64,000 bases of DNA, taken from positions 930,001 to 994,000 of the forward strand of contig MU008156.1 of the NCBI GenBank assembly GCA_010909165.1, read 5' to 3'. Every line of letters begins with the position of its first letter. The first letter of the stretch is position 1. This document shows positions 45,573 through 60,358 of this stretch, piece after piece. The notes below the pieces were generated by a model. The model was not told the origin of the DNA. It made no database searches and was given only the letters and a program-made list of their open reading frames with translations. Position numbers and translations under genes: made by a program. This DNA is from Anthoceros angustus. Taxonomy: Eukaryota; Streptophyta; Anthocerotopsida; Anthocerotales; Anthocerotaceae.

Positions 45573-45708
45573 GTTCTGGGCGTGGACGTGGCGGGATTTG
45601 CCACTTGGCTCCGCTTCTGGAGCGACCTGTGGATGTCATGGATCCGGTGCCGGAGCCTGGGTTCCTGTCGGGAGGATCTGGGTTGCCGTGGCTTGCAGAG
45701 TGCTGGAG
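45573..45708. promoter_or_regulatory. Shared divergent promoter interval, CYB561/SDHB
   Basis: Only about 136 bp (up to about 230 if CYB561 starts later) separates the two divergent reading frames. Both promoters and leaders must lie here or inside the 5' ends of the genes. No TATA box stands out. Confidence 0.4.
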
Positions 45709-46783
45709 ATGAGCAGCTGCCGGGGCTTGTGGAGGGCCTTCTCTGTCTCTTCTGGGCGTCAGGGTCAGAAATCTGGCGGGAGGGTGAAGGAGTTTCAGGT
45801 GTATCGGTGGAATCCGGAGATGAGGCAGAAGCCTTACATGCAGTCTTACAAGGTGGATTTGGATGACTGCGGGCCCATGGTATGTGGAATGGGTGGTGGG
45901 TTTTGGGTGGCAGGAAGGAGGGAGGGAGAATTTCTCGTGCTGAAAGGGGAGGTTGTGGGTCTTGGGTTTGGCAGGTGCTGGATGTGCTGCAGAAGATCAA
46001 GGCCGAGAAGGATTCGACTCTTGTGTACCGGAGATCATGTCGGAGGGTGTGTGTGGGTCTTGTTCGATGAATATCAATGGGACAAACACCATTGCTTGCC
46101 TGTGCCCGGTGGATCCTGACCCCAGGACGGTGACGACCATTACCCCGTTGTCCCACATGTTTGTGATCAAGGATCTGGCGGTGGATTTCACCAATTTCTA
46201 CAACCAGTACAAGTGAGGTTTTTGGATGGAGGTTAACTAATGCTATGGAGAACAATTGTGTCTGGATGGTTGTGGTGGATCTCACCGGATGTGTGTTGCA
46301 GGACGGTGGAGCCGTGGTTGAAGACCAAACGAAGTCCTCCGGAGGGACGAGAGTACCGCCAGTCTCCAAAGGAGAGGAGGAAGCACGATGGATTGTATGA
46401 GTGCATCTTGTGCGCTTGTTGTAGCAGTGCCTGTCCGTCGTATTGGTGGAATGCTGACAGTTTCCTGGGCCCGGCTGCGCTTCTGCATGCAAGACGGTGG
46501 ATCAGTGACTCGTATGTTTCTCTCCAGCAAGCCATAGCTTGGTAGTTTTGAATTCTCTTAGACTTCTCACATTTGTTTTGGTGGAACATGTGCACTCAGG
46601 CGGGACGATTATGGCAAGGAACGAGCACTGGCTTTGACGGAGGGTGACAAGCTTTACCGTTGCCACACCATCATGAATTGTGCTCAGGTTTGTCCCAAGC
46701 GCTTGAACCCTGGGAGGGCCATCTCGGAAATCAGGAAAATGCATGTCGAAATTGCTGTCAAGGATCCCAGTGTGCTGCTTTAG
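45709..46783 (+). CDS. SDHB: Succinate dehydrogenase iron-sulfur subunit, one-base frame break
   Basis: Complex II subunit of the mitochondrial inner membrane that carries electrons from succinate to ubiquinone. Four exons: 45709-45879, 45975-46212, 46302-46511, 46600-46783. The chosen Met gives a basic presequence ([17 protein letters not shown]), then [16 protein letters not shown]. The 4Fe-4S and 3Fe-4S ligands are in [19 protein letters not shown] and [20 protein letters not shown]. The 2Fe-2S loop is interrupted: after YRRSCR the frame is lost within cggagggtgt at 46041-46050 and resumes as [20 protein letters not shown]. The summed exons are 803 bases, one short of 268 codons, so this is the only lesion. 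It is most likely a homopolymer consensus error; if real it would abolish the protein. Confidence 0.93.
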
Positions 46784-46825
46784 GAGGGACAGTGGCCTTG
46801 TCCGGCTGAGGATTGTTCCAGTTGA

Positions 46826-49662
46826 TTAAGCCCCTGCCTTCCGGAGCAGAATCAGAATAGCGAGAAGTCCTCCCATGTTGGGCATCCAAGCTCCTATGAA
46901 TGGGTTGACCAGATTTAACTGCAGAACGACAGCCTTGATGTAACACTAGTCAAGCAAGATAGACAGACAGGTTCTGAAAAAATTCGAACTGTGAGATGCA
47001 TACCTGGCCGAGAAGGGCTCCGCAAACATTGACTACATAGTAGCTGAAGACTATAGCAAGCATCCACACGAATCCGACCTGCACTCCAACAGATCAATGG
47101 TGGTAAGATGGCAAGAGATTGCTTGTGGCCTGCCTTATGAAGAAAGTGTAATGCACCGAGGCGGTCAGCAATTCTGGGAAGCACCATGTGTCGCTTCCGT
47201 GGTAAGCTCAGGCTGATCAGAGATCCAACTACCCCAAAGACCAGGCAAGCGAAGGGAAGGGCCATCCTCTGATGGAGCTTCACCTGCGGCAAACACATGT
47301 TTTTACATGCAAGTATGAATTGGTATCCAAGCGTAACATCTCGTTGCACGTTAACAAGAAGTGATACGCGTTTGTCTCGTACCTTCAGCTTTCTACTCTC
47401 ACTGAGGTTCCTACTTGCATCCAGTAGCTGCTGCAATTTGATCACCTGCACTTCTTCCAAATTGTGAAATGAGCATTTTTCGACGGACAGTTCAGAGAGA
47501 CCAGAACAAGCGATGGAACCACCTCTTTGATGGTCATGTCATCAAAGTTTCGTCCATTCTGTAGTTTGGCAAGTTCCAAAGGTGCCGACGTCAGTCCTCG
47601 GAAGTCTGCAATTAGAAGCAAACAAGTACGGTGAGCAGAAGGGACCTGTACAAGTGCAACGGGACAGGAGAAATTTCAGTGACTGACTCACATCTTACGT
47701 CGAACTGGCACACAGATTGCAGAGAGTATGTAGCCAGATTAGGTGGAGAGTTAAGGGCAGGTATGTCATCTTTGCAAGGTGCATCTGACTCAGTTATCCC
47801 TTTGCTACAGCCACCCCATAGAATATCATATTCTGCACCATTCTTAAACATCCAAGCATTCCTACTTGCATCCCACGTCGAGGACTCAGCGACCACCACT
47901 CTACGTAATCTGATGCCTGTAAATCACACAGTTTGTACTCAGCAAAATAGTTGTTTTCAGCTTTGCCTACCATCTTTTTTCTGAGCATCCCCTACAGAAT
48001 TCTAATTTCAAGCCAACCTTGTTTGCGGTCGCCAGATCTGCAAGGTAACAAGGAGACGCTGGGAGAATCTACCGCCTGATGATTCCACTTGTTACAAAGC
48101 ATTCAGACAGACCTTTCAGCTATACAGAAATGACTTTCATTCAAACTTTGGTCAAGACGCATGTCATATCCAACACAGCTCCAGCAACAGCACAGGACAG
48201 CAGCAGCGGCAATACCTGCATCTCAAGAAGAGTTGCCTTCAGCAACAGTTCACCAGCAAGCCTATGAGCATAGAACAAGTGACACAAGCTGCCCTTCCTG
48301 CAGCCATACGAGCCGCAGCTTCTAACGCACTGGACAAGCTCATGTACTGAACACGAAAAATAGGGCAAAGATGAAGCACTGATTGTTGTTCAAGAGGAAC
48401 GCAGAGTCTATGCCATCCCCGTTGGGATACCTGTAGTTCAAGTAGATAACTGGCTGTGGGGGCATCTTCAACTTTACCTGTGGACATTCGACAAAACAAT
48501 AAGGGCTCCACCCAGGAATATTATACAGAACTCCTCACCTCGGCCCACACTCTCATAGCAGGTGGTCTATTCAGCTACTCCAACATGGCACCTTAAGGCT
48601 AAACATACCTGAGATGCGTCCTTTCCCTGGACGTTGACTTCAGCAGCTTCTGACTTAAGATGTTGTGCATATCTGTTTGCTTTAGGAATCACACCCTGTG
48701 AACATGCAATGCTGCCTCTATCAGGTACGCGGTTCAGTGACTGCCACTCAAGTCTGTCCCCAATAAACCACCAAACTAGCACCTCGGTGAGGAAGAGATG
48801 ACAAATGGTCACTCCAGCAAACATCACAAGTACTGGCCGGACCAGTCTCCAGGCCGTCACTCCACAGGATCTGAGAGCTGCATTATTGGTTGCGCATGTC
48901 CATAAACCAATAGTCCCATGTACACGTAAGATGAGATTCTTGCCGACCGGAAATGCGGCAAGACTAGGCAAGGAAGTTGAAGGCTAGCTCCACCTAAAAT
49001 CTCATTGTCTGCCTCCATGCGTCCAAAGGCAAGCAATGGGGCTAGCAGAGACGCAATCGGAAGGGCAAATCCAACGTAAACCTGCAACCAAACATCAAAC
49101 CAGCTACAGTCACCAAGCTGTCCGGGCTCTCTTCAACAGCTAAACAAAGTTCTTCCCAACACTCACAGGAACTCGCAAAACCAAAAACCGCACAGCAAGC
49201 AGCACGCTTGGCCATGAAACTCCATAACTTCCCACCAACGTGCCAAGTTCAGGCCCCGCACCTGATACCACATCCGAGGATACCATCTGTAAAGACGTCA
49301 CATCATTCAGACCGCCATAACTGTACATGCACAGGCGTCATCTTACCCATGAAAATCCCCATTGCAGTAGCTGCAGCAACTCCAAGAATCATAGGAGGAA
49401 CAAGCTCAGCTAAAATATAACTGTCCAGCAGAGGTATGCCATGTGCTCTGACATCAATGCACAACAACGACTCCCTTCGAGTGACTGAAGAGGTAATCCC
49501 CTGTCTAGACGAGGATCGTAAGACAGAGACATCCAGATGCTTGCACGCCAAACTCCTGGAATCTGATTGGAGACTAATCCCCATCGTCCGGTGCACAGTG
49601 CTGAAGCAGTGGGCAGAAATGGGCAAATGTGGTGCCAGAGATGGCTTGCTCAGAGCCCACAT
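46826..49662 (-). CDS. LptF/LptG-type permease (YjgP/YjgQ family), probably plastid
   Basis: In Gram-negative bacteria LptF and LptG form the membrane part of the lipopolysaccharide export transporter; cyanobacteria keep homologues. Here a serine/arginine-rich, transit-peptide-like N-terminus precedes LLDSYILAELVPPMILGVAA. Exon 3 encodes GFALPIASLLAPLLAFGRME and ends DNEIL; exon 4 continues LRSCGVTAWRLVRPVLVMFA and exon 5 GVIPKANRYAQHL. The soluble jellyroll region shows HLFYAHRLAGE and SSTWDASRNAWMFKNGAEYD. The C-terminal membrane part has KLHQRMALPFACLVFGVVGS, GFVWMLAIVFSYYVVNV and FIGAWMPNMGGLLAILILLR. Exons 1-5 are about 49662-49347, 49286-49167, 49081-48994, 48877-48783 and 48695-48609; the last is about 46925-46826. 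Middle exons are approximate, and the exon 1-2 junction is one base out of phase at ATGGGTAAG. The substrate in plants is unknown to me. Confidence 0.8.
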
Positions 49663-50067
49663 ACTGCATCCCAGTTCACACAGTTACAGCGAGAAAGACT
49701 TGAGGTTGGTGAACACAAGCATGTGTTCTGAATGTCAATTGGCAAAAACTATTTCAGTCCACAGCCAGGCGGAAACTGCTTGAAACATTGCAACCGAGAC
49801 TCGTAACGATTCTCAAAGTCGTCACGAGAATGGGCTCTTCCCATCACGGACTGCGTAGCAGACCTCAAAGTGGAAATGCGAAATCACCCCCAACACTTAC
49901 AGATGCCTTGCCACCTCGCTGTGACCTGATTCGATTAAGCTTAATGTTCAATTACTAATACAGCTGCTTAGGAGAGGAATCCCGCCCATGAGGCTAGGCC
50001 AACATGCCCTATTCTTAAACCCAGAACCTTGGGCTCGTGAGTTCTGTCAGTTTGTGCTGCTGTGGCC
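49663..50067. other. Divergent interval, permease/RRP9
   Basis: Presumed promoters of two divergent genes. No distinct element is recognised. Confidence 0.5.
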
Positions 50068-52330
50068 ATGGCGAAGGTGAGGAAGAGGAAGGACAGGACG
50101 CAGGACGTTGCCAAGCGGAAGAGGCAAAGGGGATCGTCGTCGCGCGGGCAGCGGAAAGATGATTTGTTCCATCGAAATGGAGACGAGGAGCTGGCAAGCG
50201 ATCATGAAGAGGGGAGTGAGCGGGGGGATGATGAAGTCCAGAGCGATGAGGAGGAGGAGGAGGAGGAGCAGCGGGAGAAGGATAGGGTGGAGACTGCGGA
50301 GGAGAAGAAATTGAGAGTGGCCACGGTTTATCTGGACAAGGTCCGGGAGTCTGTAGCTGCTGCTGCTGCTGAGGACGGCGGGGATGAAGCTGATAGGGAG
50401 AAAAGCAACGCAGGGAATAGGGACTCTCTGGTAGCTGACTTGCTGAAGCAGCGGCAGTTGGAGGAGAGCGGCCGAGTGCAGCGGAAGATCGCTGACAGGT
50501 ACAGCGATCTGATTGGGTGCATTGGGGCCAGATTGATGCGAATTTTGTAGAAGTTGATGTGACCGCTGAGTGCTGTGCTGCTTGTTTGCCGTTGGCATTT
50601 TTGAATGTAGGGTTGTGGAACCATCGGAAACAGGGGAGGGAAGGTATGTCGGTCGGCGGCACAGACGCACAGTTACGGCAGTTGCGTTGACGGAAGATGA
50701 TTCTAGGGGTTTCGCGGCGTCGAAGGATGGCCTCATTGTGCATTGGGATGTAGAGTCGGGGAAGAGTGAGAAGTATGAGTGGCCTAGTGGTGAAGCTTCA
50801 ACTTCAGGGAAACATGCTGGGGCCCAGTCTCATGGAAACCAAGGAAGGAAGAAGCATAGCAGTCGACATGTGTTGACAATAGCTGTTAGCTCAGATGGAA
50901 GATATCTGGCCTCCGGTGGTCTCGATCGTACAGTACACGTCTGGGACACCAGAACTCGGGAGCATATTCAGGTAATAAGTGGTTTTGTTCTGCAGCTTAG
51001 CTAGTGAAGGAAAGGTGCATCTTAGGGCAGCGTGATGTACAGAGGCAGAGCTTGACTTGGAGCTGTTGGCTCTTTGCAGGCCTTCCCTGGTCACAAAGGA
51101 GCTGTGTCTAGCTTGGCCTTCAGACTGGGGACACAGCAATTGATATCAGGGGCTTTTGATAGGACGGTAAAGTTGTGGAGTGTGGAAGACAGGGCTTATA
51201 TAGACACGCTCTATGGGCATCAGAGTGAAGTTGTCTCGATAGATTGCGTTCGTCAGGAGCGAGTGTTTTCTGCAGGTCGGGATCGAACGTTACGACTGTG
51301 GAAGGTGAGGAGCTCCCCTTTTCGTCCTGTCACCTGTTGGCCGGTCTTTGTTCAGTTTGGAGCTGGCAAGTCAACACTTTACAGACTGCTGTGAACGTTC
51401 AGTTGTCCTATGGTCCTCATGAGCGGCTATGCCTTGTTATGATTTGCTGTTGAAAACTTTGCAGGTTCCAGAAGAGACACAGCTTGTCTTTAGAGGTTAT
51501 GGTCCTTCAATGGAAAGTTGCTGCTTCTTATCAAATGGAGAATTCTTGTCAGGGTCCGATGATGGCTCTATCGCTCTCTGGAGTACGTTGCGGAAGAAGC
51601 CTGCATTCATTGTGCGTAATGCACATGGCAGCACTAGGCCTACTGATCACAGTTCTGCAGAGTCAGAAGGCTCTGAGAATCCTCTCGTTGCAGCATCCAC
51701 AAAGGGGATGGCAAATGGCTCTGCAAACGGGCATGCATGTAAGCGGAGCCTACGGTGGCTGGCAATGGTGCTCATGGGGTATTGACAACTTCAGCTCTTC
51801 CAAGTTACTAATGTGGCAATGCTGATCAGATGCAAGCGACGAGGAGCCATTACATTCAAAAACCCCCACCGTTCCCCAGGGAGCTGCGGCACAGTGGGTG
51901 GGTGCGGTTGCGGTCTGCCGTGGAAGTGACCTGGCTGCATCAGGCGCAGGTGATGGGATAGTACAACTCTGGGCTTTAGAAGACGGGAACAAGAGTATTC
52001 GACGACTGCAGGGCCTCCCCGTTGTAAGTATCAGCTATCAGCCTCATCCAGTGCAGGCCCTTTGATGTGACACCGTATCCTCACCTAAATGACTTTGTCA
52101 AGCAGAAGGGGTTTGTCAATTCTCTGAAGTTTGCGTACAGCGGCCGCTTCCTCCTTGCTGGAGTTGGCCAGGTATGCACCTCTCATTTTCTGTTCTTGCA
52201 TCCCTTGCTCCCGAAGGAACTTCTCTCACGGACCTTTTGTTTCCTGCAACAGGAGCCACGGCTTGGTAGATGGGGGTACATTCAGGGTCTCCGGAATGGA
52301 GTTGTCATGCACAACATTGATTTGTCGTAG
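50068..52330 (+). CDS. RRP9: U3 snoRNP-interacting WD40 protein RRP9 (U3-55K)
   Basis: A nucleolar protein that binds U3 snoRNA and takes part in 18S rRNA processing. Seven exons close exactly to 542 residues: 50068-50498, 50611-50971, 51080-51304, 51465-51738, 51830-52023, 52106-52171, 52253-52330. The N-terminus is basic (KVRKRKDRTQDVAKRKRQR) and then strongly acidic (a DEEEEEEEQ run), typical for the family. WD repeats follow: SKDGLIVHWDVESG, SGGLDRTVHVWDT, SGAFDRTVKLWSVED, SAGRDRTLRLWK, SGSDDGSIALWSTL and SGAGDGIVQLWALEDG. The end, GQEPRLGRWGYIQGLRNGV, corresponds to the family's conserved C-terminal RLGRWWRIKEARN-like block. No lesions were found. Introns are 70-160 bp. Confidence 0.95.
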
Positions 52331-52941
52331 ACTTGCGTCCACTTTCTTAAATTCCCAGATTAGTCTCGATCCCGGCCTGCACTTCCCCACTGGAGAAGCT
52401 GGTTGGAGCCCGTCGTCCATGTTTATGGAATCAATTTTGGCCGAGCAGTCTCCTCCTGGCGGGATTTTGCTGTTCCAGTGTGATCCTATTCTAGACTGGA
52501 GGACTTGTGCTGTAAAATATGTTGAGTTACGTAGGTGCCACACCGGTTTGTGCAGCGTACCATTTTGGATGTGGTTTGTGGGCCAACATCGGGAGACGGG
52601 TAGGTTATCGCGGGTGCAAATGGGACCAGGAGCACGCCCTCTCAGCAGCTAACGATATCGTTTACCCGCGGGGTTTTGAAATTGGACAAGTTGCCGTCTG
52701 ATCGCTCAGGGCCACGGTAGGCGGGAATCGAAGCGGGGACGACTCACGAATCAACGCAGAGCTGGTAACGAACGAATTTGAGGAATGGGGCTGCCGTGAG
52801 CCAATGTTTCGAAGCTTCACTTCGCGTGAATGAAGTTGCCATTCTCGGATTTGTCTCTGCAGTGGCTGCGCACTTATCAAGATCACCTGAGGAGACCGCG
52901 CAGATGCTTCAATCGGCTTGGATTCTCTCATTCATCACAAT
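52331..52941. other. Between RRP9 and gamma-tubulin
   Basis: Contains the RRP9 3' region and the gamma-tubulin promoter and leader. No coding exon is supported; upstream frames here lack resemblance to any protein. Confidence 0.5.
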
Positions 52942-55268
<2,327 letters not shown>

Positions 55269-56761
55269 ACCATAGAGGGCGAACAACGGTTAGACAAGTG
55301 ATTTTCTCCTAACGGACAGGAAAAGTCGTAGATTGTTTGGGTGCATGTCACGTCCTGCTAATCCTCCGAACTCCTATTCCTCTCACTCAAGACAGGGTGT
55401 CGACTACTGCTCAGGTACCGCGTGCACTTTCCTCTGCATACATGGATGGCTGGCTGGTTGTGCCTTGTGCAATATAATGTATATTGCATTGCCTGGGGAA
55501 TCACCCCAGCTGCAATGTCCCATGACAGCCAGGGTCTCATCAGCAGAGCTGTACGGTACGCAGGAGCAATATGGTGAAGATGCCCAGACTGAGCATGTGA
55601 TAGTGTCACTCTGTTCACCCCAGAAAAATTAGTTTGACACTGGAAGACCTCCTGTAGAAAGAAGGGGTGACCCCCCTGCCATCCTGAAGGCCCGTCCGGG
55701 ACGGTGGGGCCGGCACCGGCATGTGATGTGTACTCGGCTGGTGCCGAAAGCTAGCTCAAGTGGAGGAGGGGCAAAGGCCATATCATGAGGATAAGGTGTT
55801 GGAGACGACTCTTATCTTAGTAGTAGTAGTAGTATGTGCCATTAGCAGACTACATACCTTCAGGTTAGCAGAGGTGACTGGGTAGCAAAAGTGAAGTGTG
55901 TGAAACTGAGATTCCGGTGGCGCAGATTCCCGGGAAGCGACTTTTTTCATCTTCGCCGGGCCCGAAGCTCGCTACCCAGGGGCAGCGATATGGTCGTTAT
56001 GTTCCGTGCAACCGCGAGCCCTACGTTAGTTAGGTCGTACAGCGGAGGTCACCAGACCCCAAAGTCGGAGTATCGTTGCCCTAATTCACTTCCGTCCAGT
56101 CAACAGAGGCAGCCTAGGGTTTTGCGGAGTTACTGGACCTGGGGTTACTGAAGCTGCGCCCTAACTTCCGCCGAAGGCTCTAGAAGTGCGATCCTATCCG
56201 TGGTAGGATCGACGGCGCAGGCGAGAGAGGAACCTTTGGGACGGTTGTGAATCGTGGATGAGCGCTGCGGAGGCTAAAGCAATTTCGGCGCATTTTATGC
56301 AGTTTTCTATTTACCGATCTTGCTCCAAATAAATAGTTTTAACTCTTCACTAGGCAACGGGAGGCTCAAAGGGGGAGGAAAGAGGGGGAAGTAAGCTCTC
56401 TCGTTGTGGGCTGAAGGCTGAACTTGGCTTGGCGTTTGTCGGCTCGCCTCGACTCGACTCGACTCGACTCGACCCGCTCGGCTGCGAGCGCAAACGCAGC
56501 GCAAGGAAAGGCAGAGCGCGGAAGGGAAGGCGGACGCTGCGAGAGCGAGGGAGCGGGCGGAGTGAGGGCCGGGCTTGGAGGGCAAGCAATCGGGCGGGCA
56601 TGGATTTGTGAAGGCTTGATGGTGGGAGAGAGGGCGTGAGGAAGAGACGAGCGGGGGCGGGGCGTTGTGCGGCCCGGCGCCTGGAGGAGACGGGGGACGG
56701 GAAGGAGGGGAAAGCAAGGGGGAGAGGTTTGAGGAGGGGAGTTAGGGTAGGAGAGGGAGAA
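55269..56761. other. Intergenic before the caprin-like gene, small repeats
   Basis: No gene is recognised. A (TAG)n run lies at about 55819-55836. A short hairpin (CGATCCTA, 7-base loop, TAGGATCG) lies at about 56189-56213. A (GACTC)n run at about 56447-56473 lies in the likely leader of the next gene. The last 400 bases are GC-rich and probably hold promoter and 5' untranslated region. Confidence 0.55.
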
Positions 56762-59031
56762 ATGGCGGGGGTGGAGGTGGCGCATGCCGACGAGGGCTAC
56801 GCCAACACGGGCGGGCCCAAGCACGGGCCTGTGCTCACCATGATGAGCAAGCGGCTGCGGGCGCTGAAGAAGAAGTACAACCGCATTTTGCAGATAGAAG
56901 GCAACAAGTTGGCGGGCAAGGCGGTGAACAAGGAGCAGGAGGACGTGCTCAAGACCAAGATTGCCATCGCGGCGTTGATAGACGAGTACGAGAAACTGCA
57001 ACTGCCGCTGCAGCAGGCGGTGAAGGAGGAGGTGGCGGAGCGGGAGAAGGAGTTGATGACGGCCACGCTGGAGCGGCGGGACGAGGAGGAGAGCGTGGCG
57101 GATGAGAAAGAAGCGGGAGCCGTCGGGGAGGAGCGCAAGAAGGAGGAGGTGGTGAATGCCAATTCGGCGCGGGAGGCGGGTTCGGAGGCGGAGCCTGTGG
57201 CCGCCGCGGTTCAGGACGGGGATGTCGGCGGGGAGGGGAAGGAGGAGGCGCACCCCGCAGAGCCGGAGGAGGAGCCCGCGCTGGTGCGGGACTCGCTGGC
57301 CGCGGAGGAGAGCGGGCTCAGGGACTACCAGTCCGACCAGAGCTTGAAAGAGGGCCCGTTCAAGGACGGGCTCTCGTATAATCAGATTGGGGATCTGTTG
57401 AAGCTGCTTTACTTCGCGCAGCTTTTCGACGTCCGCTCGCAGGGGGAGGCGCCGTCTTTCGTCTGGACCAGAGTGCATGAGAGAAGCTCCTGCCTGTCGT
57501 ACGATTTTGTGACTGACGATTCCACGTCGCCGTTGCTGGAGAAGGACCTGGATGCGTTGTCTCTGTTCGGGTCCTTGCTGGTGTCCCGGCCCCCGAATGT
57601 CACGCTCTCGCATAAGGAGGCGCTGGAGCGGTGCATCCATCACGCGCAGCAGTGGCTTGCCTGCTCGGAGGATGTTATCCAGGACAGCCTTAATGTTTCT
57701 TGTATCCTCCTCTGTTGTTAATGCTGTGTTTTTTTTCTTGTTTTCTCTTGTAAATGATGCTGCTTGGTTGTGTGCGTGGCTTCCGTTTGTGGATGGTTCT
57801 GCTTAACTCTCTAGGTCAGATTCTCGTTTAAGGGATCGGCTGAACAGGATACTTTCGTCCGAGTACTTCACCATGACTCCAGAGCTTCAAACTGTGAGCC
57901 AGCAAACAGCTGCCGCAGCAGCCACTGCTGCCGGCCAATATGTCACAAAGTTGGTGCATGAAGGCTCTGTCGGAAGCATTGGTGATGTTGAAGATGGCCC
58001 AGGTTATTTCACGCATCAGGTATGGCTTCTCTGCTTTTTTCGTGTACTGACCTTGAAGTCAATCCATCTGACGCTTGCTGGACCCTGCTGGTACTGAAGG
58101 GGCAACTTGTTCTGCAGGATCAGGCTCAGCAGCAATTTTATCAACCGAGGGCTGACTTCGTTCCTCCACCTCAATTAGCTGGTGCCAATGGACTACCTGT
58201 GGGGCATGTTATAGCCGCAAATGGCTCCTTTGTTCCTGAGAGCCAGGCCATTGCTGTGGATATACCTCAGGTCTGGCTTTACCAAGGCCTTTTTAGATGA
58301 CTGTTTCCGCTCTGGCTACTTGTGAACTGAGGACACTGTTTCAGCGTGGCTCTAGGCTGCTTGTATCCAATGCTGCGTTTGCTACAAGCTGCTGACCCAA
58401 CTTTGTGTGATTGAGTTGTTTTTTGATGGACAATGTTGTCTTGGTTGTTGTGAAATGACTTTGGTTGCTATTGAGACATGGATCCAGCAGGCCCCTGTAT
58501 CTGAAATGTCTGGGTCTGTCCGTTTTTTTGGTACTTTTCCCTTCTGACCTGCTTTCCGTGCCTGCTGGAGTGTCTGTGGAACAGTTTGGCAGTCATGAGG
58601 ATGTTAGTCAATCGGCCATCAGTCCAGAGGCTGCACTAGATCAAGATCAGGCACAGCTCCCGCAGGCAGCTCAGCCGCTGCAGACGCACAAAGGTCAGCA
58701 GCATCATGGTGGTCCAAGGAATGGTGGAGGCTATCAAGGAGGGCCAAGAGGTGGTCGACATGGTGGCATGGGAGGATATGGGATGGGCGGTGGAGGCAGA
58801 GGTGGCTATCCAAATGGTGGTCGTGGTGGGAGAGGAAGGGGAGGGGGCTTTCCGAATGGTGGTCGTGGGGGTTACTATGAGCAGGGCAACTATCAGGGCA
58901 GGAACCACTATAACAACGGCGGTAGAGGTGGTCGAGGTGCCAGGGGTCCTGCCGTTTACAATGGGCATGGGAACGGTCCTGCACCTTCTCCTGCACCAGC
59001 TGCAGCTGATGCTGCAGCAGGATCAGCTTGA
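56762..59031 (+). CDS. Caprin-like RGG/glycine-rich RNA-binding protein
   Basis: Exons 56762-57701, 57820-58019 and 58118-58270 join in phase, and a last coding block runs from about 58484 or 58597 to 59031; its exact acceptor is uncertain. The N-terminal module VLTMMSKRLRALKKKYNRIL through AALIDEYEKLQLPLQQAV is the coiled, caprin-homology-type start seen in plant glycine-rich proteins related to animal Caprin-1. An acidic linker rich in E and V follows, then a helical domain (YNQIGDLLKLLYFAQLFDVR, SHKEALERCIHHAQQWL). After a Q/P-rich part the C-terminus has many RGG/GRGG boxes (YPNGGRGGRGRGGGFPNGGR), typical of RNA binding and granule assembly. Cytoplasmic mRNP function is inferred from this architecture. 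Confidence 0.85.
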
Positions 59032-60358
59032 AGACGCGCCATCTGGCTACCTTCGTATGTGCAAATTTTGATGTCCGCTGATCCTAGGGTGGGTCTCTGC
59101 TCAGAGCTGACGAGGTTCTCACTGTAGAATCTCTGGATAGTCATCAGGTCTTTACTTTTTTGAGGGATGCCTGCTTCGATGAAAATCGAAGCTGGGTGGC
59201 ATTGATTGCTTTACATGGTGATAGTGAAAACATTCGACCTTCTTTTTAGTCATATCCGTATGTGAAGGGTTCCCTCTCCTGTGTTTCCCGTTTACAGATA
59301 GTCATGGAGAGGGTGGTCAATAGACTTCTGTTAGTGTTATTTAATCCGGCTTTTCTGAATTGTAACATAACTTCTGCAACAGTCGTGGGAGTTGAGAGTT
59401 AGACGCTCAAAATCAGTATTAAAATTTTCCTATTGGGCCCCGAATGGGCTCACAGTTTCTTCCGTCGAAAATCTTGACTCTCAGTACCATTAGCTGCTGT
59501 AACCCCTGATTTCAAATCCTAGTAGGTACTCTTCACAGAAAGGGACTTAAACGTGTGTCGGAGAGAGGTACTGAAGTGTACAGTAGGCGATTAATGCAGG
59601 TCCTTCCCGTTAGCTCAGGGGTAATTCAAGAACGCTTCCTCAGCCACTGCGGGAGACTTTGGTCCACCCACCCAGCAGCTCACCTGCCCGATCGTTCAGC
59701 TTCTAAGGCCAGCGTCTGCGGAGCACAACTATGGCTCATTGCCCAACACATTACTGTTAAACTTGAACCCATGCACATCAGCCAGAAGACACTAAAACAC
59801 GGATCTGTCAGTGTTTAAACTGAAGCAGTACTTTTAATCATTCCCCTGACTCGTCCCTATGTCGTTCCCTATATGCCTATATGTATGTCGATCTTGGAAA
59901 CACATTAGAGAATGCAAACTGTGCACCTTAGAAGCAGCGTTACCCTCGGCAGTCTCGCTGTTACACCAGATGAGCCCAGTTTGCTTGTAACTAGAAAGAA
60001 CGTCAATTCCATCCCTCTGAAACCCCAGAGAGCAGAGTTTCTCACCTTAACGAATCAAGCCTAAGAGAAGAATCCTTGTTGTCTCGGCAATGTACAGTCT
60101 TGAATCCTGACCTAAATAAACATATAGAAGGAAAATCTCAACACTACACAACGTAGCTGGTCTAAGACTGTCACACACTGCAGGCCCATGACCGACCACT
60201 ATGCTCATACGCGCAGGGCCCAAGATGGTCAGCAGAAGCTCGTCAAGGGGAAGAACAATATATTGTTCGTGTGAAAAGACATCATCTTACAGAGTGTGCC
60301 ATGCTTTGTATCTCATATCTCGAAATCTAACCCAGAGTCGCTTGAGGTGATTTCATGG
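59032..60358. other. Convergent 3' region, caprin-like/EXO84
   Basis: Holds the 3' ends of two converging genes. Only short unsupported frames are present and no repeat or RNA gene was recognised. Confidence 0.6.

Noticed and set aside
44792-46492. 566-aa minus-strand frame across CYB561 and SDHB
   Set aside because: It runs through SDHB exons antisense and through CYB561 in the wrong frame; GC-rich sequence lacks stops.
56366-57643. 425-aa minus-strand frame
   Set aside because: Antisense of the caprin-like exon 1, which has recognisable family motifs on the plus strand.
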